From NCBI GenBank assembly GCA_963719805.1, contig CAVRDF010000008.1:1612001-1676000 (forward strand): DNA of 64,000 bases, in the 5' to 3' direction. Below are positions 16,936 through 26,012 of the stretch, in pieces. Within the stretch, counting starts at the first letter, position 1; each line of letters begins with the position of its first letter. This stretch comes from JAMXLO01 sp963719805 (GTDB lineage: Bacteria; Pseudomonadota; Alphaproteobacteria; Acetobacterales; Acetobacteraceae). The position numbers and the translations under genes were made by a program. The notes under the pieces are model-generated. The model saw only the letters and a program-made list of their open reading frames with translations, made no database searches and was not told the DNA's origin.

Positions 16936-19527
16936 ATGAATGAGAGCGTGACGGTTGCGGCCGAAGCGCCGCGCTACGACTTCCGCGCAGCGGAGCCTCG
17001 TTGGCAGCGCGCCTGGGCCGATCGCGGCTGTTTCCGCGTGGAAGATGCGCCTGCGGACAACAAGCCCAAATATTACGTGCTGGAGATGTTCCCCTACCCC
17101 AGCGGGAAGATCCACATGGGCCACGTGCGCAACTACACGCTGGGCGACGTGGTGGCGCGCTACAAGCGGGCACGCGGTTGCGCGGTGATGCATCCGATGG
17201 GCTGGGATGCGTTCGGCCTGCCGGCTGAGAACGCAGCGCGAGAACGCGGCATTCATCCGGCGAAATGGACCTGGGAAAACATCGCCGCTATGCGCGCCGA
17301 GCTGCAGCGCATGGGCTTGTCGCTGGAGTGGGAGCGCGAGTTTGCCACCTGCGATCCCGCTTACTACGGACACCAACAGAAGCTGTTCCTGGATTTCCTG
17401 CGCGCCGGGCTGGTCGAGCGGAAGGAGAGCTGGGTCAACTGGGATCCGGTCGATGGCACCGTGCTGGCGAACGAGCAGGTCATCGATGGCCGCGGCTGGC
17501 GATCCGGCGCGTTGGTGGAAAAGAAGCAGCTCAGCCAGTGGTTCCTGAAGATCACCGATTATGCCCAGGAACTGTTGGACGCGCTCGACGGTCTGGACCG
17601 CTGGCCGGAACGCGTGCGCGTGATGCAGGCAAAGTGGATCGGCCGCAGCGAAGGTGCGCGGCTGAACTTTTCGCTGGTGACTCCGATCGATGGCATCAAA
17701 ACAGCTGAAGTCTATACGACACGGCCGGACACGCTGTTCGGCATGTCGTTCCTGGCGTTGGCGCCCGAGCACCCGTTGGCTGCCGCGGCGGCCGCGCACG
17801 ATCCGAAGGCGGCAGAGTTCATCGCTGAATGCCGCCGCATGGGCACGTCGGAAGCGGTGATCGAGACGGCGGAAAAGCGCGGCTATGACACCGGTCTGCG
17901 GGTGAAGCATCCGTTCCTGGGAGATACCACCTTCCCCGTGTGGATCGCGAATTTCGTGCTGATGGAATATGGCACCGGCGCGATTTTCGGCTGCCCTGCG
18001 CACGATCAGCGCGACCTGGACTTCGCGCGGAAATATGGGCTGCAGGTGCTGCCGGTCGTGCTGCCGCCGGGCGCCGACGCGGCAAACTTCGATGTCGGCT
18101 ACGAGGCTTATGTCGGTCCGGGGACCATCTTCCATTCCGATTTCATGGATGGGCTGGATGTCGATGCGGCCAAGCGCACCGTGATCGAACGGCTGGAGCA
18201 AATTGGCGTCGGACGCGGCGAAGTTAACTGGCGTCTGCGCGACTGGGGCGTGAGCCGGCAGCGCTACTGGGGTTGTCCGATCCCGGTGATCCATTGCGAG
18301 GCTTGCGGCATCGTCCCGGTGCCAGACGATCAGTTGCCTGTGAAACTACCTGATGACGTGCGGTTCGACCGGCCCGGCAATCCGCTGGACCACCATCCAA
18401 CCTGGAAACATGTTGCCTGTCCGGCTTGCGGCAAACCGGCACGGCGCGAGACCGATACGTTCGATACCTTCGTGGACAGTTCATGGTACTTCGCGCGTTA
18501 TTGCAGCCCGCAGGCGAATGTGCCGGTAGATCGCAAGGCAGCCAATCATTGGATGGCGGTGGATCAGTACATCGGCGGCATCGAACATGCGATCCTCCAT
18601 TTGCTGTACTCGCGCTTTTTCACCCGCGCGATGAAACGCACCGGACATCTGGATATTGAGGAACCGTTCGCCGGCCTGTTCACCCAAGGCATGGTGACGC
18701 ACGAAAGCTACCGTTCGGCGCCTGGTGCCAATGGCACATGGCTGTATCCGGAAGAGGTTGTGAAACAGGCGGACGGCGCCGCGGTGCACCGCGACACCGG
18801 TGAGCCTGTCGTCGTCGGGCGCGTCGAGGCGATGAGCAAGTCGAAGCGCAACACCGTCGATCCCGAGGCGATCATCGCGCGCTACGGTGCCGACACGGCA
18901 CGCTGGTTCATCTTGTCGGACAATCCACCGGATCGCGACATGGAGTGGACCGAGGCCGGTGTGGCGGGCGCATTCCGTTTCACCCAGCGGCTGTTCCGGC
19001 TGATAGACAGTGTGGAGGATTCATCGCCTGCGGATGATGCTGCAGCCCGCACGCTGCGGCAGGTCAGCCACCGGACGATTGCCGCCGTCACCGAGGCGTT
19101 GGAGAGCTTCGCGTTCAATGTCGCGGTGGCGCGGCTGTATGAACTGGCCAACGCAATCAGCGATGCACGCGGAGCCGGTGATGCAAGACGCGAAGCAATC
19201 GATACGCTGGCGCGGCTGATCGCACCGATGATGCCACATCTGGCGGAAGAAATGTATTTACACCTGCATCCACAGAGCGATCAGTTGGTCGCGCAACTGC
19301 CGTGGCCGGAGGCGGATGCGGCTCTGCTCGTGGCGGACAGCGTGACGATAGCTGTCCAGGTGATGGGCAAGCTGCGCGGCACGATCATCCGACCGCCGAA
19401 CAGTGGCGAGACGGCGAACACCGAAGCAGCGTTGCGTGAGCCCAATGTGATGCGCGCGCTTGAGGGAAAGCAGATCCGCAAGACGATTTACGTGCCCGAC
19501 CGCATCATCAATTTCGTCGCCAGCTGA
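16936..19527 (+). CDS. leuS: Leucyl-tRNA synthetase
   Basis: An 863-residue class I aminoacyl-tRNA synthetase. The ATP-binding signature 'PYPSGKIHMGH' is at residues about 54-63 and the KMSKS-type motif 'AMSKSKRN' at about 632-639. 'RDWGVSRQRYWGCPIP' and the CP1 editing domain ('YTTRPDTLFGMSFLAL') are present. It charges tRNA-Leu in the cytoplasm. ATG 16936 is favoured over the in-frame ATG at 16915. The stop overlaps the lptE start (TGATG-type), so the genes are co-translated: leuS-lptE-holA. Confidence 0.97.
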   Translation: MNESVTVAAEAPRYDFRAAEPRWQRAWADRGCFRVEDAPADNKPKYYVLEMFPYPSGKIHMGHVRNYTLGDVVARYKRARGCAVMHPMGWDAFGLPAENAARERGIHPAKWTWENIAAMRAELQRMGLSLEWEREFATCDPAYYGHQQKLFLDFLRAGLVERKESWVNWDPVDGTVLANEQVIDGRGWRSGALVEKKQLSQWFLKITDYAQELLDALDGLDRWPERVRVMQAKWIGRSEGARLNFSLVTPIDGIKTAEVYTTRPDTLFGMSFLALAPEHPLAAAAAAHDPKAAEFIAECRRMGTSEAVIETAEKRGYDTGLRVKHPFLGDTTFPVWIANFVLMEYGTGAIFGCPAHDQRDLDFARKYGLQVLPVVLPPGADAANFDVGYEAYVGPGTIFHSDFMDGLDVDAAKRTVIERLEQIGVGRGEVNWRLRDWGVSRQRYWGCPIPVIHCEACGIVPVPDDQLPVKLPDDVRFDRPGNPLDHHPTWKHVACPACGKPARRETDTFDTFVDSSWYFARYCSPQANVPVDRKAANHWMAVDQYIGGIEHAILHLLYSRFFTRAMKRTGHLDIEEPFAGLFTQGMVTHESYRSAPGANGTWLYPEEVVKQADGAAVHRDTGEPVVVGRVEAMSKSKRNTVDPEAIIARYGADTARWFILSDNPPDRDMEWTEAGVAGAFRFTQRLFRLIDSVEDSSPADDAAARTLRQVSHRTIAAVTEALESFAFNVAVARLYELANAISDARGAGDARREAIDTLARLIAPMMPHLAEEMYLHLHPQSDQLVAQLPWPEADAALLVADSVTIAVQVMGKLRGTIIRPPNSGETANTEAALREPNVMRALEGKQIRKTIYVPDRIINFVAS

Positions 19528-20057
19528 TGCGTTTGCGTCGCCGGAGCGTGCTGATTGGGAGCGCCGGCGCTTTGCTGTCCGGCTGCGGTTTTCAGCCGGT
19601 CTATATGCCGGCGGCGTCGGGTCAGGCCGGGGTCGCGCAACAGGAGCTGGCGTCGGTCTCGGTTGACCTGATCCCCGATCGTCCCGGCCAGTTGCTGCGC
19701 CAGGCGTTGCAGGACCGGCTGGAGATGGCCAATGGCAGCGCACCGCGCCGCTACGCGTTGAGCGTGTCGTTCTGGATTTCCGGCGAAGGCATCGCGGTTC
19801 AATCGGACAACACCGTGACGCGCATCCGCGCTATCGGCAATGCGACCTGGTCGCTCACCGCCAACGACCCGGGCCGCACCAAGCTGACCGGCGGCTTCGC
19901 CAAGTCGGTCGACGCGTACAATGTCTTCGACACACAATACTTCGCGTTGGATCTGGAGAACGAGGCCGTGCAGAAACGGCTCGCCGACGCCTTGGCCGAG
20001 CAGATCACGATGCAGCTCGCGGTTTATTTCCGTAAGCGCGCGACCGTCACCGGGTGA
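19527..20057 (+). CDS. lptE: LPS-assembly lipoprotein LptE
   Basis: 176 residues with an Arg-rich start, a lipobox 'LLSGCGFQPVY' (Cys about 23; the 'GCGFQPVY' string is typical of alphaproteobacterial LptE) and a small mixed alpha-beta domain. LptE plugs the LptD barrel in the outer membrane for LPS insertion. It is translationally coupled to leuS upstream and overlaps holA downstream by four bases. Length and position match the conserved leuS-lptE-holA operon. Confidence 0.9.
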   Translation: MRLRRRSVLIGSAGALLSGCGFQPVYMPAASGQAGVAQQELASVSVDLIPDRPGQLLRQALQDRLEMANGSAPRRYALSVSFWISGEGIAVQSDNTVTRIRAIGNATWSLTANDPGRTKLTGGFAKSVDAYNVFDTQYFALDLENEAVQKRLADALAEQITMQLAVYFRKRATVTG

Positions 20058-21082
20058 AGCTGCCGCCGCAACGTGTGGCTGGGTTCATGCGCGATCCAGG
20101 CTCGTGCCGGGTGGTGCTGCTGCATGGAGAGGATCACGGCATGATCCGGGATCGTGCGGCTGTCCTGGTGCGTGCGGTTGCCGGCTCGCTCGATGACCCT
20201 TTCCTGGTTGCGGAACTAAGACGCGAGGATATCGCGACGCTGGCTGACGAAGCGGCGTCGCTGCCACTGACCGGCGGGCGGCGGGTGGTCCGGGTGCGCG
20301 AAGCGACGGATATGGCGGCCAGCCAGGTCGCCCAAATCCTCAAGACGGGCGCGCCGGCCCTGGTGGTGTTGGAGGCTGGGGAGCTGCCGGCTCGATCGAA
20401 GCTGCGCACTTTGGTCGAAGGCGATGCCGACGGCGCTGCGATCGCCTGCTATCCGGAAGAAGGCCGGGCGCTGGCCGACACGATCCGGGCAGTATTGACG
20501 GAAGCCGGTGCGAGCGTCGATGGCGACGCGCTGGAGTGGCTGACCGGCCAATTGGGCGCCGACCGGGTATCCACACGGCAGGAGGCGGAGAAGGTTGCGC
20601 TGTATGCCGGGCCTGGCGGACGAGTGGACCTGGACGCGGCGATGGCGTGCGTCGGCGACCTTGCCGGTCTGTCGCTGGATGATGCGCTGTTCGCAGCGAC
20701 CGCCGGGGACGTGGCGACGACGGACCGAGCGCTGGAATTGGCGATGGCGGAAGGATCGACGCCGGTCGGCATGCTGCGCGCTGGGCTGATGCACTTGCAA
20801 CGGCTGCACCGGGTGCGACTGACGATGGACCAGGGCCGGAGTGCCAGCGAGGCTGCCAAGGCGGCACGCCCGCCGATCTTCTTCCGCCGCGTGGGGGCGT
20901 TCACCAGGGCGCTGGATCTCTGGTCTTCCGCAGGTCTGATGTCGGCAATGAACGGACTGGCGGATGCCGAGCGGGCTTGCAAGCGCACCGGGGCACCGGA
21001 CGAGGTGCTGGCACGGAATGCAGTGCTGACGCTGGCGCGGCGGGCAGCGGCGAGTCGAGGCGGGAGAACCGGACGGAGTTGA
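20054..21082 (+). CDS. holA: DNA polymerase III subunit delta
   Basis: 342 residues, starting at GTG 20054 within the lptE stop. The N-terminal domain contains 'RVVLLHGEDHGMIRDRA' in place of a Walker A and 'VVRVREATDMAASQVAQIL'; the C-terminal collar region contains 'LQRLHRVRLTMDQG' and 'PPIFFRRVGAFTRALDLW'. Delta opens the sliding clamp in the clamp-loader complex. Length and operon position fit. It converges on parB with only two bases between stops. Confidence 0.93.
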   Translation: MKLPPQRVAGFMRDPGSCRVVLLHGEDHGMIRDRAAVLVRAVAGSLDDPFLVAELRREDIATLADEAASLPLTGGRRVVRVREATDMAASQVAQILKTGAPALVVLEAGELPARSKLRTLVEGDADGAAIACYPEEGRALADTIRAVLTEAGASVDGDALEWLTGQLGADRVSTRQEAEKVALYAGPGGRVDLDAAMACVGDLAGLSLDDALFAATAGDVATTDRALELAMAEGSTPVGMLRAGLMHLQRLHRVRLTMDQGRSASEAAKAARPPIFFRRVGAFTRALDLWSSAGLMSAMNGLADAERACKRTGAPDEVLARNAVLTLARRAAASRGGRTGRS

Positions 21083-21084
21083 TC

Positions 21085-21960
21085 TTACACTATTCTTGTG
21101 GGGGCATCTATTTTGCTTAGTAGATAGTCCATCTGTTCAAGATTGTTATAGTAGAATTGAATAAATCCGCCGCGGCCATTGAAACTGATCTTGACGCGCA
21201 GGCCGAGCTGTTCCGCCAGATGCCGTTCCAGCGCCATGGTGTCAGGATTGCCGCTCGAACCGGCGGAGGGTGCCTCGACGCGAGGCCGCTGGTTGGCCAG
21301 TGCCTCGGTCTGCCGTACCGATAGCTGACGGCTGAGCACCTCGCGCATTGCGGCTTCCGGATCGGGCAGTGCGAGCAGTGCACGTCCATGCCCGGCCGAA
21401 AGATCGCCATTGCGCACTGCCTCTTTCACCGCATCGGGCAGGCCAAGCAGGCGAAGCATGTTGGCAACGTGGCTGCGCGATTTGCCGACTGCCTGACCAA
21501 GCGCGTCCTGGGTCAGCCCGAACTGGGTCAACAGGCGATTATAGCCGTCGGCCTCGTCGATCGCATTGAGGTCCTGACGCTGCAGGTTCTCGATCAGCGC
21601 AATGGCAGCGGCCTCGCTGTCGGTCATCGTCTGGACGAGAGCCGGCACCTGGTGGAGGCCGGCGGCACCGGCCGCACGCCAGCGGCGTTCCCCTGCCACG
21701 ATTTGGAAGCGATCGGTAACTGCAGGGTGCGGTCGGACGAGCAGTGGCTGCAGGATGCCGTGGCTGCGAACCGACTGGGTCAGTGCATCGAGCGCAACCG
21801 GGTCGATGATCGTTCGTGGCTGGAACGGGTTGGTTTCCAGCAGGTCGATGGGGATCTGGCGAACCGCTGGTCCTTGCGACGGTGCCCGCACGGCCACGTC
21901 ACCGAGCAGCGCGGCGAGCCCGCGGCCGAGGCGGGGACCGGGTTCCTTTTTTGCATTCAT
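21085..21960 (-). CDS. parB: Chromosome-partitioning protein ParB
   Basis: 291 residues. 'LGRGLAALLGD' is the N-terminal ParA-interacting motif; 'PFQPRTIIDP', 'GILQPLLVRP' and 'IVAGERRWRAA' form the CTP-binding ParB/Srx domain (about residues 35-110); 'IALIENLQRQDLNAIDEA' and the HTH 'TQDALGQAVGKSRSHVANMLRLL' bind parS. The C-terminal dimerisation segment ends near 'NNLEQMDYLLSKI'. ParB loads at parS (two candidates at 23356 and 23384) and spreads as a clamp. The start overlaps the parA stop (ATGA). Confidence 0.96.
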   Translation of the reverse strand: MNAKKEPGPRLGRGLAALLGDVAVRAPSQGPAVRQIPIDLLETNPFQPRTIIDPVALDALTQSVRSHGILQPLLVRPHPAVTDRFQIVAGERRWRAAGAAGLHQVPALVQTMTDSEAAAIALIENLQRQDLNAIDEADGYNRLLTQFGLTQDALGQAVGKSRSHVANMLRLLGLPDAVKEAVRNGDLSAGHGRALLALPDPEAAMREVLSRQLSVRQTEALANQRPRVEAPSAGSSGNPDTMALERHLAEQLGLRVKISFNGRGGFIQFYYNNLEQMDYLLSKIDAPTRIV

Positions 21961-22805
21961 CCCCTAGTTCCCTCCATCGCGCGCTCGCGGCGCAGCACCT
22001 CACCCGCCAGTCTGACATAGGCCTGAGCACCCGGAGAGCGGAAGTCATACAGCAGGACCGGCTTGCCGTGGCTGGGCGCCTCGGAGATGCGGATATTCCT
22101 GGGGATGACCGTCTCGTACACCGTGTCACCGAAGAAACCGCGCGCATCGGCAGCCACGAGATCAGACAGATTGTTGCGCTTATCAAACATCGTCAACACG
22201 ATACCCTGCAACCGAAGCCCCGGGTTCAGGTTCCGCTTTACCATTTCGATGGTCCGAACCAGGCCACTGATGCCTTCGAGAGCGTAGAACTCGCACTGAA
22301 GCGGCACCAGCACCGCATCAGCGGCAACCAAGCCGTTCAAGGTCAGAAGACCAAGACTGGGCGGGCAGTCGATGAGAACGAACGAGTATCGGGTGGGCGT
22401 CGACAACAGCGGCGCGAGCGCGTCGCGCAAACGGAATTCCCGTCGCTCCAGGCCCACCAGCTCGATTTCGGCACCAGCGAGGTCGGATTCCGCGGTGACC
22501 AAGGATAAATTCGGGATGGAAGTGCTGCGAATGGCTGTTTCCAGCACAGCGCCTTCCGTCAGCAGCCGGTAGCAGCCGATTGCACGGTCGCTGCGCGGGA
22601 TACCCAGACCAGTGGACGCATTGCCCTGTGGGTCCAGGTCGACCAACAGCACCTTTTCCTGGATCGCCGCCAACGCGGTGGCCAAGTTTATGGCGGTCGT
22701 GGTCTTGCCGACCCCGCCCTTTTGGTTGGCGATCGCGAGGATACGAGGCCGGGCAACTGTCTCGATGGCTGTTGCGTCCTCGGAGTCAGGCTGTGGAAGC
22801 GACAC
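21957..22805 (-). CDS. parA: Chromosome-partitioning ATPase ParA
   Basis: 282 residues with the deviant Walker A 'NQKGGVGKTTTAINLA' at about residues 28-43, the switch region 'VLIDCPPSLGLLTLN' and 'VLVPLQCEFYALEG'. ParA is the nucleoid-bound ATPase that moves ParB-parS. The 5' end overlaps rsmG by 20 bases, giving the mnmG-rsmG-parA-parB operon order common in alphaproteobacteria. Confidence 0.97.
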   Translation of the reverse strand: MSLPQPDSEDATAIETVARPRILAIANQKGGVGKTTTAINLATALAAIQEKVLLVDLDPQGNASTGLGIPRSDRAIGCYRLLTEGAVLETAIRSTSIPNLSLVTAESDLAGAEIELVGLERREFRLRDALAPLLSTPTRYSFVLIDCPPSLGLLTLNGLVAADAVLVPLQCEFYALEGISGLVRTIEMVKRNLNPGLRLQGIVLTMFDKRNNLSDLVAADARGFFGDTVYETVIPRNIRISEAPSHGKPVLLYDFRSPGAQAYVRLAGEVLRRERAMEGTRG

Positions 22806-23418
22806 GTCTGAGATGACTTATGCGCAGAATGCTGGCTTGTGGGTCCGTCCGACTGGGAAGGCAATCGGCCTGCATGTGCCACCGCTCGGCCGCGTGCGTC
22901 AATTCCGCCCGGACGTTGCGCCCTTTCAGGAAGAGACAGCAGCCATTCGGCGCTAGGAACGGTGCGGCAAGAGACAACAGTTTTGGGAGCGGCGCCAGCG
23001 CTCGGGCAGTGAGTAACCGTGCTGGGGGCAGGTTTGATGTCTCGATACGCACCGCGTGGACCGTCGCCGGGGCGCCCGTGAGCCGGATGGCCTCGCGCAG
23101 GAAAACTGCCTTGCGATGATCCGCCTCAATCAGCTCGAACGGGACGCCGGTCGCGATGGCGAGCACGAGGCCAGGGAAGCCGGCGCCGGATCCTAGATCA
23201 ATGGCGCGATCCAGGCCGGGATCGAGCAGTTCGGCGAGCTGGACGGAATCCTCGATATGGCGGCTCCATAGATTTACTTCGTCGTGCGCGCCGATCAAAT
23301 TGAGCCGCGCGTTCCATCGCAGGAGTGCGCTGGCGAATATTTTCAGGCGCGCCTCTGTTTCACGTGGAACGCCTGCAACCCTATGTTCCACGTGAAACGG
23401 CGGGCTGTTTCCGAACAT
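22786..23418 (-). CDS. rsmG: 16S rRNA (guanine-N7)-methyltransferase RsmG
   Basis: 210 residues. The SAM-binding loop 'AIDLGSGAGFPGLVLAI' is at about residues 72-88, followed by 'FELIEADHRKAVFLREA' and 'TARALAPLPKLLSLA'. RsmG methylates G527 of 16S rRNA. The first 25 codons ('PFHVEH' and 'VPRETE') also spell out two parS sites, so the N-terminus may be shaped by DNA-site constraint more than by protein function. It overlaps mnmG by 38 bases and parA by 20. Confidence 0.95.
   Translation of the reverse strand: MFGNSPPFHVEHRVAGVPRETEARLKIFASALLRWNARLNLIGAHDEVNLWSRHIEDSVQLAELLDPGLDRAIDLGSGAGFPGLVLAIATGVPFELIEADHRKAVFLREAIRLTGAPATVHAVRIETSNLPPARLLTARALAPLPKLLSLAAPFLAPNGCCLFLKGRNVRAELTHAAERWHMQADCLPSRTDPQASILRISHLRRVASTA
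23356..23371. promoter_or_regulatory. parS site 1 (ParB-binding centromere)
   Basis: TGTTTCACGTGGAACG matches the conserved 16-base parS palindrome (TGTTYCACGTGRAACA) at 15 positions. It lies inside rsmG, 12 bases from a second copy and about 1.4 kb upstream of parB. Confidence 0.92.
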
Positions 23419-25249
23419 GCGCAGCGATTGCCACCAAGGCCGCTGGTGTCATGCCTTGGATACGGGACGCCGCGCCAAGCAATTCCGGCTGCGCCTGGCG
23501 CAGCTTGCTCAACAGTTCGGCCGAAAGGCCCCCGATACGATCGAAGACAATCCCCAGAAGAGGCAGCGCCTCCTCTTTCTGGATTGACCGGATGTCTGCG
23601 TCTTGGCGGTCCAGATACCCGCCATACCGTGCCTCCGTCTGCACCTGATAAAAGGCGCGGGCTGGAACATTGTTCAGCCAGGGAAAAGCCGCAACAACCG
23701 CTGCGCTGTCGATCTGAGGATGCCCCAATAGCTCGAAGGCGGACCGCCAGCGGCCATCTGAGCGTACAGCGATGCCCTCGCGCTCAAGGTCGCGGGGATA
23801 ACCGCCCTCTCGGCGGGCACGCGTCATCGCGTCACTCACCGCCGTCTGGTGAGCAAGGAACCGATCCGACCGGAGGGAGCCCACGCATCCCCAGGCGATC
23901 CCCCTTTGCGTTAACCGAAGGTCGGCATTGTCGGCCCTAAGAGTGAGCCGGAATTCCGCCCGTGAGGTGAACATCCGGTAGGGCTCACTGACCCCATGGG
24001 TGGTCAAGTCATCGACGAGGACCCCAATATAGGCCTCGGATCGAGAAAGAACGACGGAACCACCCCCACCTGAGCGGCACGCAGCGTTGATCCCCGCCAG
24101 CACTCCCTGGGCCGCAGCCTCTTCGTAGCCGGTGGTCCCGTTGATCTGCCCCGCAAGGAAAAGGCCCCTGACGTTTCGCAATTCCAAAGACGGGCTCAGG
24201 GACCGGGGGTCAACATAGTCATATTCGACAGCATAGCCGGGACGCAGCATGAGAGCGTGCTCCAAGCCAGGAATGGTTGACAGGATTTGCCGCTGTACTT
24301 CCTCGGGCAGACTGGTCGAAATGCCGTTCGGATAGACGGTGTCATCGTCCAGTCCTTCAGGTTCGAGGAAGATATTGTGGTTCTGACGTCCCTCAAACCG
24401 CACGATCTTGTCTTCGATCGAGGGACAATAGCGAGGGCCAGCACCTTCGATGCGCCCGCCATAAACCGCGGAGCGATGCAAATTGGCTCTGATCACCGCA
24501 TGCGTGGCCGGCGTGGTAGCAGTGATACGGCAGGCGATCTGCGGATTCCAGATTCGTTCCGTTATCGTGCTGAATGGCTCGGGGAGAGCGTCGCCGGCAT
24601 CCGCGGGCAAGCCTTCCCAATCAATGGTGCGGCGATCAAGCCGCGGCGGCGTACCTGTTTTCAGGCGCCCCAGAGGCAGGTCGAGCCCCGCCAGCGTTCT
24701 CGACAGACCGTTGGACGGCGCCTCGCCAACCCGGCCTGCCGGATACTGCTGCTCGCCGATATGGATGACACCCCGCAGAAACGTCCCCGTCGTCAACACG
24801 GCTGCCCCGCAATGCACGCGGCCGCCGTCAGCACAAACCACGCCGGCCAGTCTGCCTTCATGCCCGATGTCGAGGTCCTCGACAGTCCCTGCCCTCACCT
24901 CAAGCCGTCCGGTGCCGCGCAGTAACTCTTGGATCGCGCGCCGATACAATTTGCGGTCGGCTTGCGCCCTTGGCCCGCGTACCGCCGGGCCTTTGCTACG
25001 GTTCAACAGCTTGAAATGGATACCGGCAAAATCGGCAGCGCGTCCCATCAGGCCATCGAGCGCATCCACCTCGCGCACTAAATGACCTTTGCCAATTCCA
25101 CCGATTGAGGGATTGCAGGACATCTCGCCAATTGTGTCGACGCGCTGGGTCAGCAGCAGTGTTCGCGCACCCATACGGGCCGCCGCCGCAGCAGCTTCAC
25201 AGCCGGCGTGTCCGCCTCCGACCACAACAACATCGAACCGCTCAACCAT
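23381..25249 (-). CDS. mnmG: tRNA uridine-5-carboxymethylaminomethyl modification enzyme MnmG
   Basis: 622 residues. The FAD dinucleotide fold 'DVVVVGGGHAGCEAA' is at about residues 5-19, with 'MSCNPSIGGIGKGHLVREVDALDG', 'GVIHIGEQQYPAGRVGE', 'LKTGTPPRL' and the C-terminal GidA-associated domain ('YGGYLDRQ'). With MnmE it modifies the wobble U34 of several tRNAs. ATG 25249 is used; a GTG two codons earlier (25255) is an alternative. It heads the mnmG-rsmG-parAB operon; mnmE is not in the window. Confidence 0.97.
   Translation of the reverse strand: MVERFDVVVVGGGHAGCEAAAAAARMGARTLLLTQRVDTIGEMSCNPSIGGIGKGHLVREVDALDGLMGRAADFAGIHFKLLNRSKGPAVRGPRAQADRKLYRRAIQELLRGTGRLEVRAGTVEDLDIGHEGRLAGVVCADGGRVHCGAAVLTTGTFLRGVIHIGEQQYPAGRVGEAPSNGLSRTLAGLDLPLGRLKTGTPPRLDRRTIDWEGLPADAGDALPEPFSTITERIWNPQIACRITATTPATHAVIRANLHRSAVYGGRIEGAGPRYCPSIEDKIVRFEGRQNHNIFLEPEGLDDDTVYPNGISTSLPEEVQRQILSTIPGLEHALMLRPGYAVEYDYVDPRSLSPSLELRNVRGLFLAGQINGTTGYEEAAAQGVLAGINAACRSGGGGSVVLSRSEAYIGVLVDDLTTHGVSEPYRMFTSRAEFRLTLRADNADLRLTQRGIAWGCVGSLRSDRFLAHQTAVSDAMTRARREGGYPRDLEREGIAVRSDGRWRSAFELLGHPQIDSAAVVAAFPWLNNVPARAFYQVQTEARYGGYLDRQDADIRSIQKEEALPLLGIVFDRIGGLSAELLSKLRQAQPELLGAASRIQGMTPAALVAIAAHVRKQPAVSRGT
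23384..23399. promoter_or_regulatory. parS site 2 (ParB-binding centromere)
   Basis: TGTTCCACGTGAAACG matches parS at 15 of 16 positions. It sits in the 38-base overlap where the end of mnmG and the start of rsmG are both coding, so one site is read in two coding frames. Confidence 0.92.
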
Positions 25250-25352
25250 TCTCACTGGACCTTGTTACAGACTGGCCGTATGGCCTTATGTAGGAAGCGC
25301 TGCGGCTGCGTGGTCAATCCGGGATACCGAAGTCAATCGCATTGGTTCACGT

Positions 25353-25994
25353 ATGTCGTTCTTTTCACCGCATGAGCTCGTCCAACTTCTCCATAGCTAC
25401 GGCCCAATCGTCCTCGCCATCGTGGTGGGGCTTGAATGCGTCGGGCTGCCCTTGCCCGGCGAAACTTTACTCGTCGCGGCCGCGGTGTACGCGGGAACAT
25501 CGCAAAAGATCAACATCGCCCTGGTCATCCTGTTCGCCGCGGCGGGCGCGATCATCGGCCAGGCAGCGGCTTATGGCATAGGGTGGAGCATTGGCTACCG
25601 GTTGCTGCGCCGCTACGGCCGCTATGTTGGGCTGACACCGAGGCGCCTTGCGTTCGGACGCGTGTTGTTTCGCCGCCACGGGGTCAAGGTCGTGATCATT
25701 GCCCGCTTCGTGGTTGTGCTGCGGACGATCGCCGGGCTGTTGGCCGGTGCCAATCACATGCCTTGGCCGCGCTTCATCGTTGCAAATATTGTGGGCGGGA
25801 TCGCCTGGACCACGGCTTATGGGCTGGCTGCTTACGAGCTTGGCCATGTGGCGAAAGACCTCGCCGGGCCGGTTGCAATCGGCTTGGGCGTGCTGATCAT
25901 CGTGGCGCTTGCCGGCGCTGCCTTGTTCGCCCGACGGCATGAGCACCGTTTGCTGGCCTCGCCGGCCAGAAGAACCCAGAGTGCCGAAGGTTAG
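25353..25994 (+). CDS. DedA family membrane protein
   Basis: 213 residues. The pattern is typical of DedA: 'SYGPIVLAIVVGLECVGLPLPGETLLVAAAVYAG' at residues about 13-46, 'GAIIGQAAAYGIGWSIG', and 'FRRHGVKVVIIARFVVVLRTIAGLLAGANHMPWPRFIVANIVGGIAW', which contains the conserved Arg residues. DedA proteins act in undecaprenyl-phosphate or phospholipid flipping across the inner membrane. The start is ATG 25353; the open frame runs back to 25089 antisense to mnmG, but that part is not protein-like. Confidence 0.9.
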   Translation: MSFFSPHELVQLLHSYGPIVLAIVVGLECVGLPLPGETLLVAAAVYAGTSQKINIALVILFAAAGAIIGQAAAYGIGWSIGYRLLRRYGRYVGLTPRRLAFGRVLFRRHGVKVVIIARFVVVLRTIAGLLAGANHMPWPRFIVANIVGGIAWTTAYGLAAYELGHVAKDLAGPVAIGLGVLIIVALAGAALFARRHEHRLLASPARRTQSAEG

Positions 25995-26012
25995 ACGAAG
26001 TATTTGTGGTAG

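Noticed and set aside
16855..18294. A 479-codon minus-strand frame inside leuS
   Set aside because: Exact antisense of leuS; no start signal or recognisable protein.
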